Source of the DNA: Humibacillus sp. DSM 29435
GTDB taxonomy: Bacteria; Actinomycetota; Actinomycetes; Actinomycetales; Dermatophilaceae
Direction: 5' to 3'
DNA length: 64,000 nt
Assembly (NCBI RefSeq): GCF_001758225.1
Contig: NZ_MAST01000002.1
Span: 62,001-126,000, forward strand
Shown: piece after piece, positions 1 to 8,158 of the stretch
Layout of the letters: each line of letters opens with the position of its first letter
How positions within the stretch are numbered: position 1 is the first letter of the stretch
Position numbers and translations under genes: made by a program
The notes under the pieces: generated by a model
The model's input: only the letters and a program-made list of their open reading frames with translations
What the model was told of the DNA's origin: nothing
Database searches by the model: none

Positions 1-1445
1 GGGAGGGGAAGGATTCATGGGCTGACCCTGAGGGTGCGATCACCCGAGTGCTCGGCGTGAGCGAATGCTCATCAAGTTCGGCAGCGGACGGCCGTCCTCA
101 TTCCAAGCTGGTTGATTGGCTCAACACCTCTGACGGTACTCCGTGACTGGCCAGACAGCGCCATGCGGGGGCGGCCCCGATGCTATGCGTCGCTGCGTGG
201 AGATGCGCCGCGACGTCTAGGAAGGCAAGCGAGGCACCCGGCGGCGACGGATGGGCGCCGATACTTGTTCCCAAAGTTCGAGCCGTCGCTGCGGGCGCCC
301 CACCGGACGCGTTCGTCAGCACGACGCTTGCAGGCTTCTGCCCAACGATCGGGACGTGCCTGCCGGACACGTCCAAGAGCGCCGACCCCAATGAAGCGGG
401 CGAACCCGGCGTATTGACATCCCCTGTTGGGCGGTGACAGCCTGCCAGGTAAGCCGCAGGCTCTGGTGGTGTTGCCTGGACCTGGCAACCTTATTGGTCG
501 ACAAGACGTAAGGCGGGACGAGGTCTTTCTGATGGTGATACACCGCTCCGCCTACAGCAGGTCCTCGTACGTGCTGCTGCCCATAGCAGCACCCACCGGT
601 GGCATCCCCAGGACGCCTGGCCCTCGCCTCGACGCCACCCTAGACACGCGCCCGACCACGTCGTAGACCCGGCCGGCCTGCTTCGGGGTGAGTCCCCTCC
701 GGATGCCCTTCTCCCAGGATTCGAATCAGCGCCACAGGCGTCGTTCACTGCGGTCGCGCCGTTAACCAAGGCACCTCGCGTTACCTGTGCACCGCCTCGC
801 GTCGGCTTCTCCCCGTTGCCAGGCACCGACCACCACATCACCGATCCCTACACTCGTCACAGGTGCGCAAACGCCGTTAGAATCGTAAGGCTGGGTTCCC
901 AGCAGGTCCGAAACGGGGCTGGCCGTCCGCTGCCGGTCTCAGGAGCAACCGCTCCCTTTCGGACGGCTCGGTGATCACCGTCCGTCAGGATCACCTATGT
1001 ACCCCAGGCCCGTCGCCCAACTCCTCAAATCGACCGCGCCCCCAGCCTCCCCGCGGGACCCGAGGGCTACCCCCGCTCCGGCCTCGGACTCGCTCAGCTA
1101 CGACGACTGGATCCGGGACGACTGGGTGCGCTCGAGCTGTCCATCCCTTCGCTCGGGCACAGCCAACTACCCGGCCGAGGAGCCGCCCGGGACGGGCTAA
1201 TGAGGGTACCGCAGCGCGGTCGGAGCGCCGTACGACGCGTCGTGGGCGCGGTCGTGATCGCGCACGGACGGGCCGGGGCGCTGCCCCGGTGGACCGGGCA
1301 GGTCCTGGTGGCGCTGGCGCCCGTGCTCACGGCTTCGGTCCAGATGCTCTGCGCCGGCGTTCGAGATCTCGCCTTCGTCGGCATGGGCTGTCACTGCCGA
1401 CGCGCCCCCGCCCCAGCCGCACGGCCACTGAATGAAGCCTCGTCC
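1..1445. other. Left flank without a confident gene
   Basis: No reading frame here has a convincing protein. The open frames are short, mutually overlapping on both strands and rich in Arg/Pro/Ser, as expected of GC-rich non-coding DNA. The visible content is inverted repeats around 443-487 and 890-983 and, at the right edge, an ABC-transporter remnant. It may be cargo of the neighbouring Tn7-like element, decayed chromosome beyond a lost transposon end, or both; the sequence alone does not decide. Confidence 0.5.
888..996 (+). other. Self-complementary segment, possible structured leader
   Basis: Several stems are visible: GCTGG/CCAGC (890-894 with 899-903), GTCCGAAA (906-913) with TTTCGGAC (957-964) enclosing GGAGC/GCTCC (942-946 with 951-955), and GGACGG (961-966) with CCGTCC (978-983). 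The last two pairings share bases 961-964, so they exclude each other, as in an RNA switch. A short open frame begins at 997. I cannot assign it to a known riboswitch; loose likeness to c-di-AMP (ydaO) leaders is not enough. Chance structure in GC-rich DNA is a real alternative. Confidence 0.25.
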
Positions 1446-1650
1446 ATGTACACGCTTGACTTCAAGAACGTCACCAAGAGCTACGGGCACCAGGCCGTCG
1501 TCGACTTGCTCACGTTCATCGTGCAGCCCGGGCGTGTCACAGGTTTCCTGGGGCCTAACGGCGCCGGGAACCCAAGGTAATAAAGATCCTGCTCGACCTG
1601 GCCAAAGCCGATCAAGGGCGCCACGATCGGTCTTGATGCGGATGCGCTTA
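1446..1650 (+). pseudogene. ABC transporter ATPase remnant
   Basis: From the ATG at 1446 the frame reads the usual start of an ABC ATPase: LDFKNVTKSYG, then the Walker A beginning GFLGPNGAG at about residues 36-44. The frame is then lost: the Lys-Thr of the P-loop is missing and stops follow at once. Family-like sequence resumes in other frames (IKILLDLAKADQG near 1580-1615, then KGATIG), so at least two frameshifts are needed. Homology stops abruptly at about 1650, exactly where the convergent last gene of the transposon operon ends. Recognition of the ABC fold is firm; the substrate is unknown. A rearrangement junction at 1.65 kb is an inference. Confidence 0.6.
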
Positions 1651-2256
1651 TGGTGACGTCTCGCCGCGGACATTGCTTCGGGGCCGCGTGGTCTGGCTGA
1701 CGTGGGGTTTGATGCACCAAGCGAGGGACTGACGCTGGTCAGTGGTGAGGGTGGCTGCGAACTGGCGGGCGGCAGCGGGGTACTGGTGTGCCTCGGGTGA
1801 GGACGGAGCGGCGTTGGCGTGACCTTGAGCGACATGGGTCCAGATCCATGCGACGGCGTGGTTCTGGCTGGCGGCCAGGGTGCCGGGGCGGTGGGCGCGC
1901 GCCCATTGGGTGAACCACAGTTGAGTGGTCGCGAGTCGACGGACCTGGTTCTCCAGGTGGCGGTAGTCGCGTCCGTCCAACGCCCGGGCGGCGACGGCGA
2001 TCGCGGCGATGACGTGACTCGGGGTCGCGGTCTGGCTCGATGAGCAGGCCCGTGCGGTGCTGGTTCCGAGGTCAGGCGGCAGACCGAGGGCGATCGCGGA
2101 GCCGGCCCAGGTTGCGATGCCAGGGTGGGTTCTGGCGATGGCGAGGGACGCGAAGAGGCGGACCGTGTCAGGCCGTGAGGTGAACAGCCCGGTGAGGTAC
2201 TCTTCGAAGATGCGGTCGGGCAGAACGTGGGGGATCTGGCGAACAGACGCGGTCAT
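1648..2256 (-). CDS. Small TniQ C-terminus-like protein of the Tn7-like operon
   Basis: This is a 202-residue protein starting at an ATG (2256) that overlaps the TGA of the preceding tniQ gene (ATGA), so it is translationally coupled and part of the operon. It has no CxxC zinc-finger motif. The middle reads like the helical C-terminal part of TniQ proteins (ATWAGSAIALGLP, DYRHLENQVR). Its AVAWIW...Q-G-H...APS...L-x-W stretch (about 135-190) parallels the AAAWIW...GG...LAPS...L-x-W end of the larger TniQ encoded at 3328-4770. It could be a split-off C-terminal domain working with the shorter TniQ next to it, or an independent target-selection accessory factor. The C-terminus coincides with a probable rearrangement point, so it may be altered. 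Confidence 0.65.
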   Translation of the reverse strand: MTASVRQIPHVLPDRIFEEYLTGLFTSRPDTVRLFASLAIARTHPGIATWAGSAIALGLPPDLGTSTARACSSSQTATPSHVIAAIAVAARALDGRDYRHLENQVRRLATTQLWFTQWARAHRPGTLAASQNHAVAWIWTHVAQGHANAAPSSPEAHQYPAAARQFAATLTTDQRQSLAWCIKPHVSQTTRPRSNVRGETSP

Positions 2257-3338
2257 CGGCGGATGATCCTCCAGGATCCGGGAGGTGCGGCGGCGGGGGC
2301 GTGGGTGGCCATCACCAGCCGGGTCAGGGTCGGGGTCATCCGGGTGTGGTCGGCGAGCCACCCGAGGCGCCCGTCGGGGGTGACGGGCACCTTCTCGCAC
2401 CAGGTCGTGAACACGGCCGCAGCGGTGTCGATGTCGGGGGTCGAGAGGAGGGTGTCGGCGGTGGTCAGGGCGCGGGATCGAACTGCGGGGTCGGCTGGCG
2501 GGTGCAGCGCCCACCGGTGGGGCCGGGTGTCACCGTCGGCGGCGAGGTGGGCGGTCCAGGCCGGCAGATCGTGAGGAGTGGTGGTTGCGCTGGCGACGTG
2601 GAGCAGCAGGACGGTCAGGGCCTGCAGGGTGGCGGCATACTCCAGCGGCCGGGCTGGCTCGCCGAAGACGGTCACGGGCAATCCCGAGCCGGCGAGGACT
2701 TGGCGTTGGTGCCGGGCTAGGCATTCGGGGTCCGCCGGCGGCGCCTTCAGTGTGGTGAGTGCGAGCTGGCACTGGGCTCGGGGACCTTCGCCGAGGGGGT
2801 TGCCGCACCGGGTGGTGGCGCCGACGGCGCGCAGGTGGGAGTGGCGTTGGTCGCGGAACGGCCGGTGGCAGCCGGGGCAGGCGGCGAGCAGGTAGGTGCC
2901 GTGGCGATCGCAGACGGTGCTGGTGGGCAGGCGCCAGGCGATGGCCCAGGTGCCGGTCTCGGCGAGGCAGGCGGGGCAGATCTGAGTGCCGTGCCCGGGG
3001 AGCCACCCGCGGGCGGCGACAGTTCGGAAGCTGGACTGGCGTTGGGGGTCCAGCCCGGTCAGATCGAGCGCGTTCCCGTCGTAACGGGCCAGCGTCGCCT
3101 CCTGCAGGTGCTCGACGGTCTCGCCAGTGATGGCTGCGAGGGTCCGCAGGGTGGCGGGGGACGGGGCGAGCATGAGGAACCGGGTGGTGTCGGCGCGGGC
3201 GCGGACCTGGGTGAGCAGGTGGGCGGTGGTGAGGTAGTTGACGTCGGCGACCCGTTCGAGGTAACCATCGAGGGCCTCCCCTGGTCTCAGGTCGATCGTG
3301 GTGGGCAGACACGGGCTGTTCGCAATGTCAGCCCACAT
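2253..3338 (-). CDS. tniQ: TniQ family protein (second, zinc-finger type)
   Basis: A 361-residue TniQ-type target-selection protein. In Tn7-like elements TniQ/TnsD proteins bind DNA at the attachment site and recruit TnsC. The N-terminal region (1-100) has the family pattern around LRPGEALDGYLERVA. A zinc-finger set follows: CPAC (about residue 122), CDRHG (about 143) and CPGC (about 154), with a further Cys pair in TRCGNPLGEG...QC. It is shorter than single-target TnsD proteins (500 or more residues), and the small downstream protein may supply the missing C-terminal part. The start at 3338 overlaps the upstream tniQ by 11 bases. Which of the TniQ-like proteins recognises which target cannot be told from sequence. 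Confidence 0.85.
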   Translation of the reverse strand: MWADIANSPCLPTTIDLRPGEALDGYLERVADVNYLTTAHLLTQVRARADTTRFLMLAPSPATLRTLAAITGETVEHLQEATLARYDGNALDLTGLDPQRQSSFRTVAARGWLPGHGTQICPACLAETGTWAIAWRLPTSTVCDRHGTYLLAACPGCHRPFRDQRHSHLRAVGATTRCGNPLGEGPRAQCQLALTTLKAPPADPECLARHQRQVLAGSGLPVTVFGEPARPLEYAATLQALTVLLLHVASATTTPHDLPAWTAHLAADGDTRPHRWALHPPADPAVRSRALTTADTLLSTPDIDTAAAVFTTWCEKVPVTPDGRLGWLADHTRMTPTLTRLVMATHAPAAAPPGSWRIIRR

Positions 3339-4770
3339 CGCGGCGAGCCTTACCTTCGGCCGGTACGGAGGTGGCCTGGTCGATCAGGTCACCGGTCAAG
3401 GTCAGGTGCTGTTGCCACCACGTTCGCAGGACCAGCTTGTTTTCGGGGTCGAGGGTCTGGTCGAAGTCGAGGATCCGGCTCGGAGCAAGCAGTACATGAG
3501 GCCCGCCGGCCAGTCGTCCCCCGGTGGCGTCCAACCAGATCCATGCCGCGGCGAGGCGACGCACGTCCGGGTCATCCCTGGCGGGTGGGTGTAGTTGGCT
3601 GGTCAAGGCGGTCGCAACGTGATCGAGGGTTCGCAGCTCGGCACGAGCAGCGGCGCGGTCGATCAGGCCCTGGTCGTGCAGGATCCGGGCGTGCGCTGCG
3701 ACCCGGGCCACCCCCCGCGCTGTCGCCAAGGTGGTGCGTGCCAGGCGCCTGACCCGGGATGAAACGTGCGCGCCGTGGAACTGTTCGGCCTGGCCCACGG
3801 TGAGGGTCTCATGGTGGGCGCGGGCGGCGAGGACCGTCAGGGCCAGCGCGTCGGCGGTGCGGGCGGTGCGCATGCACTCCGGGAGCACGATCCCGTCGAC
3901 GGGGTGGCGCAGGATGCTGGGGACGTGGCGGGCCTCGATCCCCAGTCGGGGCAGCAGCGACAGCGTGACGTTCACGGCTTGTGCCCGGCTGGCCCAGGCG
4001 GGCAGGTCGGTGGTGTTGGCCCAGATGTCGGCCATGGAAGCGCAGTGGTCGAGGAACGTCAGGGTGGCGGCGGGGTCGCCCGAGACGTCCCAGGTGAGCG
4101 CGAGCAGGGTGGCGCTGACCCATGGCGGACGGGCATAAATGTCTTGAGAGGCAGTGGCGGCGGCTTCCCATGAAACGACTCGTTCGCGCCACGTCAGGCT
4201 CTCCCCGTCGAGCAGTGAGGGCCAGTTCGTCCACAGGGCGGGCTCGAGTTCGGCCATCAGCGACTCGAGGCGCCCAAGACGGGCGCGGGCCAGTTTCGAC
4301 CTGCGGGCCGCGGCCAGGGTCATCATGACCTGATCCTGGACCCCGGCCACCGCGATCGGCGGGGGCGCTGGGGCTGGTTCACTGTGGTCGACCAGCAGGA
4401 TTCGGCAGGCCGGGCAGAGGACGACGAGGTTCAGGCGCGCGGCGACGCTGTCGAGCCCGCACTGTGGGCAGCGCGCGGGTTGGCCGGCGTAGCGTCGTCC
4501 GGTGCGGGCCCGCTCGATCACCACGCGGGGGAACGCGGCCCGCAGCGTCCCGGCGCGGGCCCGCTCGACGGGCAGCCCGGCCGCAAGACTGAGCCGGGTC
4601 AGCAGCTGCGGTGGCGGCGCCTCCCAGATTCGGGCGTCGCGCCGGTGCCCGGTGAGATCCTGCAGGGTCATGAAGTTGGCTTCCGCCAGCCTGGCCGCGT
4701 ACCCGGCGAGGTCCTCGTCGGGGTTGATGTCAAGGGTGACCGGCAGCTGCCCCTTCAGGCCCGGGCTCAT
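3328..4770 (-). CDS. tniQ: TniQ family protein (first, longer, TnsD-like)
   Basis: A 480-residue TniQ-family protein. The N-terminus (LDINPDEDLAGYAARLAEANFMTLQDL) is the family signature. At about 100-125 it has two CxxC pairs (CPQC and CPAC) but not the CxxH element seen in the neighbouring TniQ, so its zinc site is reduced or arranged differently. The remaining 330 or so residues are helical with repeated Arg-Ala-rich stretches and end with a WIW motif also seen in the last gene of the operon. The ATG at 4770 overlaps the tnsC stop (ATGA). Its length and position right after tnsC make it the best candidate for the TnsD-like factor that would direct insertion beside dnaB (inference). Confidence 0.85.
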   Translation of the reverse strand: MSPGLKGQLPVTLDINPDEDLAGYAARLAEANFMTLQDLTGHRRDARIWEAPPPQLLTRLSLAAGLPVERARAGTLRAAFPRVVIERARTGRRYAGQPARCPQCGLDSVAARLNLVVLCPACRILLVDHSEPAPAPPPIAVAGVQDQVMMTLAAARRSKLARARLGRLESLMAELEPALWTNWPSLLDGESLTWRERVVSWEAAATASQDIYARPPWVSATLLALTWDVSGDPAATLTFLDHCASMADIWANTTDLPAWASRAQAVNVTLSLLPRLGIEARHVPSILRHPVDGIVLPECMRTARTADALALTVLAARAHHETLTVGQAEQFHGAHVSSRVRRLARTTLATARGVARVAAHARILHDQGLIDRAAARAELRTLDHVATALTSQLHPPARDDPDVRRLAAAWIWLDATGGRLAGGPHVLLAPSRILDFDQTLDPENKLVLRTWWQQHLTLTGDLIDQATSVPAEGKARRDVG

Positions 4771-5870
4771 CCGGCACCGTCCTTCAGGGGTGGCCTGACG
4801 GTCACGGCGGGGTGTAGCGCCCTGGGCGCCTGCCGGGTGCGTGCAGTCTTGTTGGTGACCTCGTCCGCGGTGAGCTTGGCCGTCGGGACGGCGCGGACGT
4901 GGTCCTCGGTCACGGTCCAGGTTCCGTCCTCGATCGCCGCGACGGTTGCTCGGCGCAGCAGGTTGACCATGGCCTGCATCCGTCCGCCGGTGCGGGCGAG
5001 GATGAGCCCGGGTAGGTCGTTGTGTAACATCCCCGGGCCTGCCAACGGCAGGTGCGGGATGAGGAGGTCACCGGACTCTTTGAGAAAGCGCTGCCAGGCC
5101 CGTACGGCGTCCTGGGTATCGGCGTGATAGGGATTCATGGTGAGCTCGTAGGCGCGGCCGGTGACCTGAGGGTCGTCCATCACGGGGTGGGTGTGCAGGT
5201 TGGCGCCGGCGAAGATGACGGTGATGCCGTACTCACCCAGGGCGGTGACGACAGCCTTGAGGTGATCCAATGCCTGCCGGCCCAGTTTCTCGGTCAGGAT
5301 CAGCTGGTGCAGGTCGTCGATGATCAGCAGCCGGACCCCGTGCTGCAGGAGCAGATCGAGGGCGCTGACCTTCTTGGCCACGGCCTTGTCGTAGTCGAGG
5401 GCTTCGACGATGAGCTCGTTGAACTTCCCAACGGTGGTCGCGGCCTCCAGTGACAGAAACAGCACCGGAGCATGGGTGGGGTGGACGCTCTGGTCGTGTC
5501 CGGCGATCCGTCGGGTCGTGGTGCGCCGGGCCATTTCGGCCGGGTCGCCGTCTAGTCCGATGTGGGTGCGATGCACGGCCATGGCGACCTGGTAGAGCAG
5601 CGTCGACTTGCCTGCCACGTTCGGCCCGCCGATGATCGCGACCTCGCGTGTCCCGGTCAGCGTCTCTGCGTTGTCTTCGATCAGCCTCCCGAGGAAGTCA
5701 CGGATGTTGCGGTCGCGTTCGGAGTCGAAGTAGTGGCCGTTGAGCCAGCGCCGCACGTCCCGGGCGTACCGCGCGCGCGCCGGTAGCGACATGGCCCTCG
5801 CTTCGGGGGAGGTGACCGGGTCCGGCGGGGGCGGGGTGTACGCCTGACGATGAAGCAGGGCAGCCTTCAC
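4767..5870 (-). CDS. tnsC: TnsC-type AAA+ ATPase transposition regulator
   Basis: A 367-residue AAA+ ATPase that in Tn7-type systems polymerises on target DNA and links the TniQ selector to the TnsA/TnsB transposase. Walker A is GGPNVAGKST (about residues 81-90) and Walker B is LLIIDDLHQ (about 181-189); a sensor-like FAGANL follows. I chose the GTG at 5870 because it overlaps the tnsB TGA (GTGA) and has GGGAGGAG just upstream; an in-frame ATG at 5900 lies inside tnsB. The ordinary P-loop suggests the ATPase is active. No degeneration is visible. Confidence 0.88.
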   Translation of the reverse strand: MKAALLHRQAYTPPPPDPVTSPEARAMSLPARARYARDVRRWLNGHYFDSERDRNIRDFLGRLIEDNAETLTGTREVAIIGGPNVAGKSTLLYQVAMAVHRTHIGLDGDPAEMARRTTTRRIAGHDQSVHPTHAPVLFLSLEAATTVGKFNELIVEALDYDKAVAKKVSALDLLLQHGVRLLIIDDLHQLILTEKLGRQALDHLKAVVTALGEYGITVIFAGANLHTHPVMDDPQVTGRAYELTMNPYHADTQDAVRAWQRFLKESGDLLIPHLPLAGPGMLHNDLPGLILARTGGRMQAMVNLLRRATVAAIEDGTWTVTEDHVRAVPTAKLTADEVTNKTARTRQAPRALHPAVTVRPPLKDGAG

Positions 5871-8158
5871 AGCTCCTCCCGGGACTCCAGCGACGGCCAC
5901 GCTATCTGGGTGGGGTCAAAAGACAGACCGGCGTCACCCGCCCGAGGCTCTGACTGTGACCCCTCTGGTGGCCCCTTCGTGGCTGCGTGGGCCTGCCGGT
6001 GGCGCCTGGCTCCCGCGGTGGCGGTTTCGTCGTGGTCGAACTGGGAGCGCGAGCTGCGCAGATAGGCGGCAGTCAGCTTGTTCGGCTTCCAGTCGACCAG
6101 GTCCGGGTCTGCTCGCAGACGATCGATATCGGCGATGTCGTTGACTGCGGCGAGGATCTCGTCCTGGATGGCGTCCTTGTTGATGGTCTTGTTGGTGCCT
6201 CCTCGGCGCTGGAACGCTGTGGTGGCTGCCTTCAGAACGACATCGGTCATCGGTGCGGTCAGCTGGAAGGCTCGGCGCCAGGGCACCTCGATGATGGCGC
6301 CGGTGTCGGGGTGTCTGAACCAGAGTCGGGACAGGTCGCGGCGGTCGTAGAGGAAGGGTGCTGCGCGGTCTTGGCTTCGGAAGAAGCCCTTGGGCACGTG
6401 TCTGAACTCATCGAGTTCGGCGCAGTCGAACGTGAGGTCCTTGTACTCGACCCCGTCGTGGCGGATGGTGAGCCACCGGACCGGGAGCAGGTCGTAGAGC
6501 AGGTCGGGACGTTGCATGACGTGGATCCGTCCGACCGCGGGTAGGAGCGCGTCGAAAACCTCCAGCGGAGTCAGACCAACAGCTGGTGAACGATCCTCAA
6601 TGACACGATCGGTGACGCTGAGGCCGCCGTGTCGGGTGCGGTGGTAGTCGGTGGCGATGAACTCGCGAAGCCGAAGTTCAAGCTCGCGGGGTGTCAGTCC
6701 GGGGCCATCTCCCTTGAAGGTCGCGCGGCCTTTCTTGTCGTAGACGATCGCGCCGGCATCGCTTCCGCGCTGGGCAACGTTGCGCCCTTTGTGCCCAGCC
6801 AGTTGTTGCAGGCATCGTTGAAGGGTCTCGTGCCAGCGTTCGACGAACGAGTTGTCGGTGGGCTTCTTCCCGCGAGAGAGCAACAGGTGGATGCCCAGGC
6901 TCTGGCACACGTCTCGGAAGTAGCGGCTGGTGAAGATGCTCCCCTTGTCTGCCCGGATCGCATCTGGCAGCACACCAGGGATCGCGTGCTCACCGACGAG
7001 CGGTCGCCCGGAGAGCCGCTCAGCCTCAGCCACGGCTTCCTCGATCGAACCGATGGCCTCGGGGACTCCCGCCCAGCGCCAGTCATGAACTCGCCCTGGT
7101 TCGAAGACCTGGCTGAAGGGGCGCAGTACGTCGTAGAGGATCAAACCTGCCTCGAGTGAGTTCGCGCTTCGCGGGACAACCCGCAAGGCCAGGACCACGC
7201 GCGTGCAGACGTCCAGTGCCGTAATGATCTCGACCGAGATCACCTTGCCGGACCAAGGATCGACGCAGAACGCGTCGGCGCGTGTGACGTCGATCGCGAC
7301 GACCTGTCCAGGTCGCAGCGCGGGGTAAGCCGACAGTGCCAAGACACCGCGAAGCTTCTTGGTGGTGTGCGACCTCGTGGTGGCGCCGACGGCCTGCTTG
7401 AGCTGGCTAAGAAAGGCCCGCAGGGTGGCTGTGGGGACCTCGGTCGCCTCGAGACCTTCAGCCTTCAATGCCAAGATGGTGCGGCGGTACAGCTCGTCGA
7501 CGGACCGCACGGACCATGTCCCATCCATCCGGCCGGCGACCTCTTCGGCCACGCGCGCTACCTCCGGGTCCAGGTTCGCGTACTTGGTGTGACGGCGCAG
7601 GCGCCGCTTGTCCACCATGGCCAGCAGGCCGCCGTTGATGGGCCGGTCGTAGGCCGCCAACCAGTTCATCAGTTGACGCGCGGACACTGCCCCCACCCGG
7701 GTACGCGCCGAGTGGTGTCCCTCCTCCTTGTCGCGTTGCCGGCGACGGTCCTGGGCGTTCTCGTGAGCCAGGATCTTGGCCATCAGGTCGCACTTCTGGG
7801 TATCTGAGAGGTGGTTGGCCGGGTCGAAGGCGGTGTACGGCTCGCCGGGCCGGGCCAGCGCAGCGTGGCCACGGGCGTACCCGGTCCTGAGCGTCAGCGC
7901 GACCTCTTGCTTGTCCAGTGATTCCTGCACGGCTGCGTCGCTCAGCCCGGCAAGGACAGAGACCAGGGACTCAGCCACCGCCTCGACACGGCCGGCGATG
8001 ATGGCGCGAGCCGGTTGCACTTCGGTCCAGGAGACGTCCCTGGTCCGTCCAGCAATGTCGCGAGTCGTATAACCCATGGGTGTCACGCCTACGACCGTGC
8101 GCGGCCCATCCGGGAACAAGATGAGAGCCCCCTCGTAGAGTTCCACGCGGGCGCTCAT
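5867..8158 (-). CDS. tnsB: TnsB-type DDE transposase
   Basis: A 763-residue Mu/Tn7-type integrase-fold transposase that cuts the 3' ends of the element and joins them to target DNA. The catalytic triad is intact: D290 (VVAIDVT), D404 (IRADKG) and E440 (SFVERW), with exactly 35 residues between the last two. N-terminal helix-turn-helix DNA-binding regions (about 120-270, including RQLMNWLAAYDR) and a Mu-C-like beta domain (about 560-650) flank the core. The ATG at 8158 overlaps the tnsA TGA; the same frame is open upstream but lacks support as coding. The length and triad argue for a functional enzyme. Confidence 0.9.
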   Translation of the reverse strand: MSARVELYEGALILFPDGPRTVVGVTPMGYTTRDIAGRTRDVSWTEVQPARAIIAGRVEAVAESLVSVLAGLSDAAVQESLDKQEVALTLRTGYARGHAALARPGEPYTAFDPANHLSDTQKCDLMAKILAHENAQDRRRQRDKEEGHHSARTRVGAVSARQLMNWLAAYDRPINGGLLAMVDKRRLRRHTKYANLDPEVARVAEEVAGRMDGTWSVRSVDELYRRTILALKAEGLEATEVPTATLRAFLSQLKQAVGATTRSHTTKKLRGVLALSAYPALRPGQVVAIDVTRADAFCVDPWSGKVISVEIITALDVCTRVVLALRVVPRSANSLEAGLILYDVLRPFSQVFEPGRVHDWRWAGVPEAIGSIEEAVAEAERLSGRPLVGEHAIPGVLPDAIRADKGSIFTSRYFRDVCQSLGIHLLLSRGKKPTDNSFVERWHETLQRCLQQLAGHKGRNVAQRGSDAGAIVYDKKGRATFKGDGPGLTPRELELRLREFIATDYHRTRHGGLSVTDRVIEDRSPAVGLTPLEVFDALLPAVGRIHVMQRPDLLYDLLPVRWLTIRHDGVEYKDLTFDCAELDEFRHVPKGFFRSQDRAAPFLYDRRDLSRLWFRHPDTGAIIEVPWRRAFQLTAPMTDVVLKAATTAFQRRGGTNKTINKDAIQDEILAAVNDIADIDRLRADPDLVDWKPNKLTAAYLRSSRSQFDHDETATAGARRHRQAHAATKGPPEGSQSEPRAGDAGLSFDPTQIAWPSLESREEL

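Noticed and set aside
700-740. GGATTCGAATC, resembling a tRNA T-arm
   Set aside because: No acceptor stem, D-arm or anticodon arm can be built around it on either strand.
905-926. TCCGAAAC stretch as a left-end TnsB-binding site
   Set aside because: Only about half of 22 positions match the right-end candidate, no further copies were found and there is no TGT terminus.
997-1200. 67-residue frame MYPRPVAQLL... as a gene
   Set aside because: Low complexity, no ribosome-binding site of note and no recognisable family.
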